From a halophilic archaeon SHRA6 (GTDB lineage Archaea; Halobacteriota; Halobacteria; Halobacteriales; Haloferacaceae), in contig SOPS01000001.1 in assembly GCA_005239175.1 (NCBI GenBank), forward strand, positions 1,116,001-1,180,000: a stretch of DNA of 64,000 nt, read 5' to 3'. Positions 63,301-64,000 of the stretch are shown one piece after another. Position 1 is the stretch's first letter; each line of letters begins with the position of its first letter. The notes below the pieces were generated by a model. It was not told the origin of the DNA and ran no database searches. It worked only from the letters and a program-made list of their open reading frames with translations. The position numbers and the translations under genes are program-made.

Positions 63301-63468
63301 TTAGCACCACTCAGTCAGCACGGGCGCATGGTCGGCTCGAACCGAAACCCACGCCTCGTCGCGGGAGACGTCCGCGATAATAAGGCTCGGGCGGGAATCG
63401 TCTCCATCGACCGAGGCCATGACCTCGGGGTTCGATCCGTCCGTCCCTGGTGTGGGGTTCGGTGTCAT
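63301..63468 (-). CDS. small acidic protein, DUF7556-like
   Basis: The 55-residue protein contains SLIIADVSRDEAWVSVRADHAPVLTEWC. This matches a small haloarchaeal family that I recall as DUF7556. It converges with panE (42 bases). Start MTPNPTPGTDG is used. Confidence 0.7.
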   Translation of the reverse strand: MTPNPTPGTDGSNPEVMASVDGDDSRPSLIIADVSRDEAWVSVRADHAPVLTEWC

Positions 63469-63709
63469 GGTTATATGTCGCAACCGTTGATACAAAAGCC
63501 CGTCGAAACTGTCGTCGGTGTATCAACACGTTTGTGTATTGATCTGCCGATATATGTGCACATATGTGCTGCTTTTTCGTCGTGAATGCTGGTGTTTGTG
63601 CCTTTCGGACCGAATTGTGGATCTTTCGCCGATCGACTGTGGTCTCAGGCAGTGGAACGATCAATACGGCTTCGGAGTATACAAGAGGCTGGCCAACGCT
63701 ACAGCGGGT

Positions 63710-64000
63710 ATGAACGTCTCGGACGCGATGACACAGCGCGACGCGCTGGTGACGGTCTCGTTGCCCGGCACGCGCGATGACGTGTTGGAGTACCTCCAAG
63801 AGCACGGCTTTTCGTCTGTCCCGGTTGTCAAAGATGTCGACGGCACAGCGGTGTTTCGCGGGCTTGTCTCGCGAGATGACCTGATTGAAAATCCCGATGA
63901 GGACCAGTTGGCCCTTCTCATGCGGGATGTCCCGACGATCGACCCTGGCGAAACCCTTGCGGCTGCCGCCGAACTAATGGTCAGTACTGGCACGCGCCGG
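63710..64000 (+). CDS. CBS-domain protein (3' end cut by window edge)
   Basis: From an ATG at 63710 the frame is open to the window edge (97 codons). It begins MNVSDAMTQRDALVTVSLPG and has the CBS pattern LQEHGFSSVPVVKD...GLVSRDDLIENPDEDQLA, then the start of a second CBS repeat (MRDVPTIDPGETLAAAAELM). CBS pairs bind adenosine nucleotides and regulate proteins. The rest of the gene is outside the window. Confidence 0.88.
   Translation, partial: MNVSDAMTQRDALVTVSLPGTRDDVLEYLQEHGFSSVPVVKDVDGTAVFRGLVSRDDLIENPDEDQLALLMRDVPTIDPGETLAAAAELMVSTGTRR

Overview
The window is a stretch of haloarchaeal (class Halobacteria) main chromosome that contains a replication origin. Support for this: the proteins are strongly acidic; secreted proteins use twin-arginine lipoprotein signals; PolD subunits, Orc1/Cdc6, Hel308, KEOPS Cgi121, PurO, PibD and CheF are archaeal; HalOD1, DUF7504 and CheF point to Halobacteria. 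The order polD1 - sec11 - orc1 - origin - oapABC - lysC - purO - tRNA-Gln - cgi121 - hel308 resembles, from memory, the oriC1 neighbourhood of Haloferacales; genus cannot be fixed from the sequence alone.

Layout. 1-3.6 kb: partial radical SAM gene, Tat lipoprotein, DUF373 membrane protein, small zinc-finger-like gene, GNAT-like gene. 3.6-14.2 kb: replication region, with PolD small subunit, signal peptidase, Orc1, an AT-rich origin bracketed by inverted origin-recognition boxes (ORBs), the oapA/B/C (arvABC) operon, aspartate kinase, a phosphoesterase, PurO and tRNA-Gln. Two further ORBs lie at 10.9 and 14.16 kb. 14.2-22.6 kb: Cgi121, Hel308, Mrp ATPase, an FeS/NrfD membrane redox module, a ferredoxin and a HalOD1 protein. 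23-32.6 kb: a MetY-like PLP enzyme, a Zn/Mn ABC importer behind a perfect palindrome, and a four-gene 2-oxoacid dehydrogenase operon. 32.7-42.9 kb: phosphohexomutase, HisI, prepilin peptidase, an OLD-type ATPase with a small partner, LysE exporter, membrane proteins, ferredoxin. 43-52.9 kb: chemotaxis cluster (CheF1, CheF2, HEAT protein, CheR, CheA, CheB, CheW) followed by a KaiC-like/DUF7504 group. 53-64 kb: NifU-like protein, a PIN toxin-antitoxin pair, DJ-1/PfpI protein, PPC protein, PolD large subunit carrying an intein, small zinc and DUF1508 proteins, PanE and a partial CBS gene.

Two themes stand out. First, the window is full of short tandem repeats with units of about 23-42 bp. Inside genes the unit length is always a multiple of three (24, 27, 30, 33, 42 bp) and encodes acidic or Ser/Pro-rich linkers, notably in Orc1, PolD1, Hel308 and OapC. 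Outside genes the period can be 28, 29 or 32 bp, and in three places (purO, glmM-like, cheF2) the array is a tandem duplication of the gene's own 3' end. Second, ORB-like elements are spread over almost 6 kb, including one next to tRNA-Gln identical over 22 bp to an origin ORB.

Limits: all family names come from reading the translations, without database searches. Start codons are discussed where they were in doubt. CheY, CheC, CheD and any archaellum genes are not in this window.
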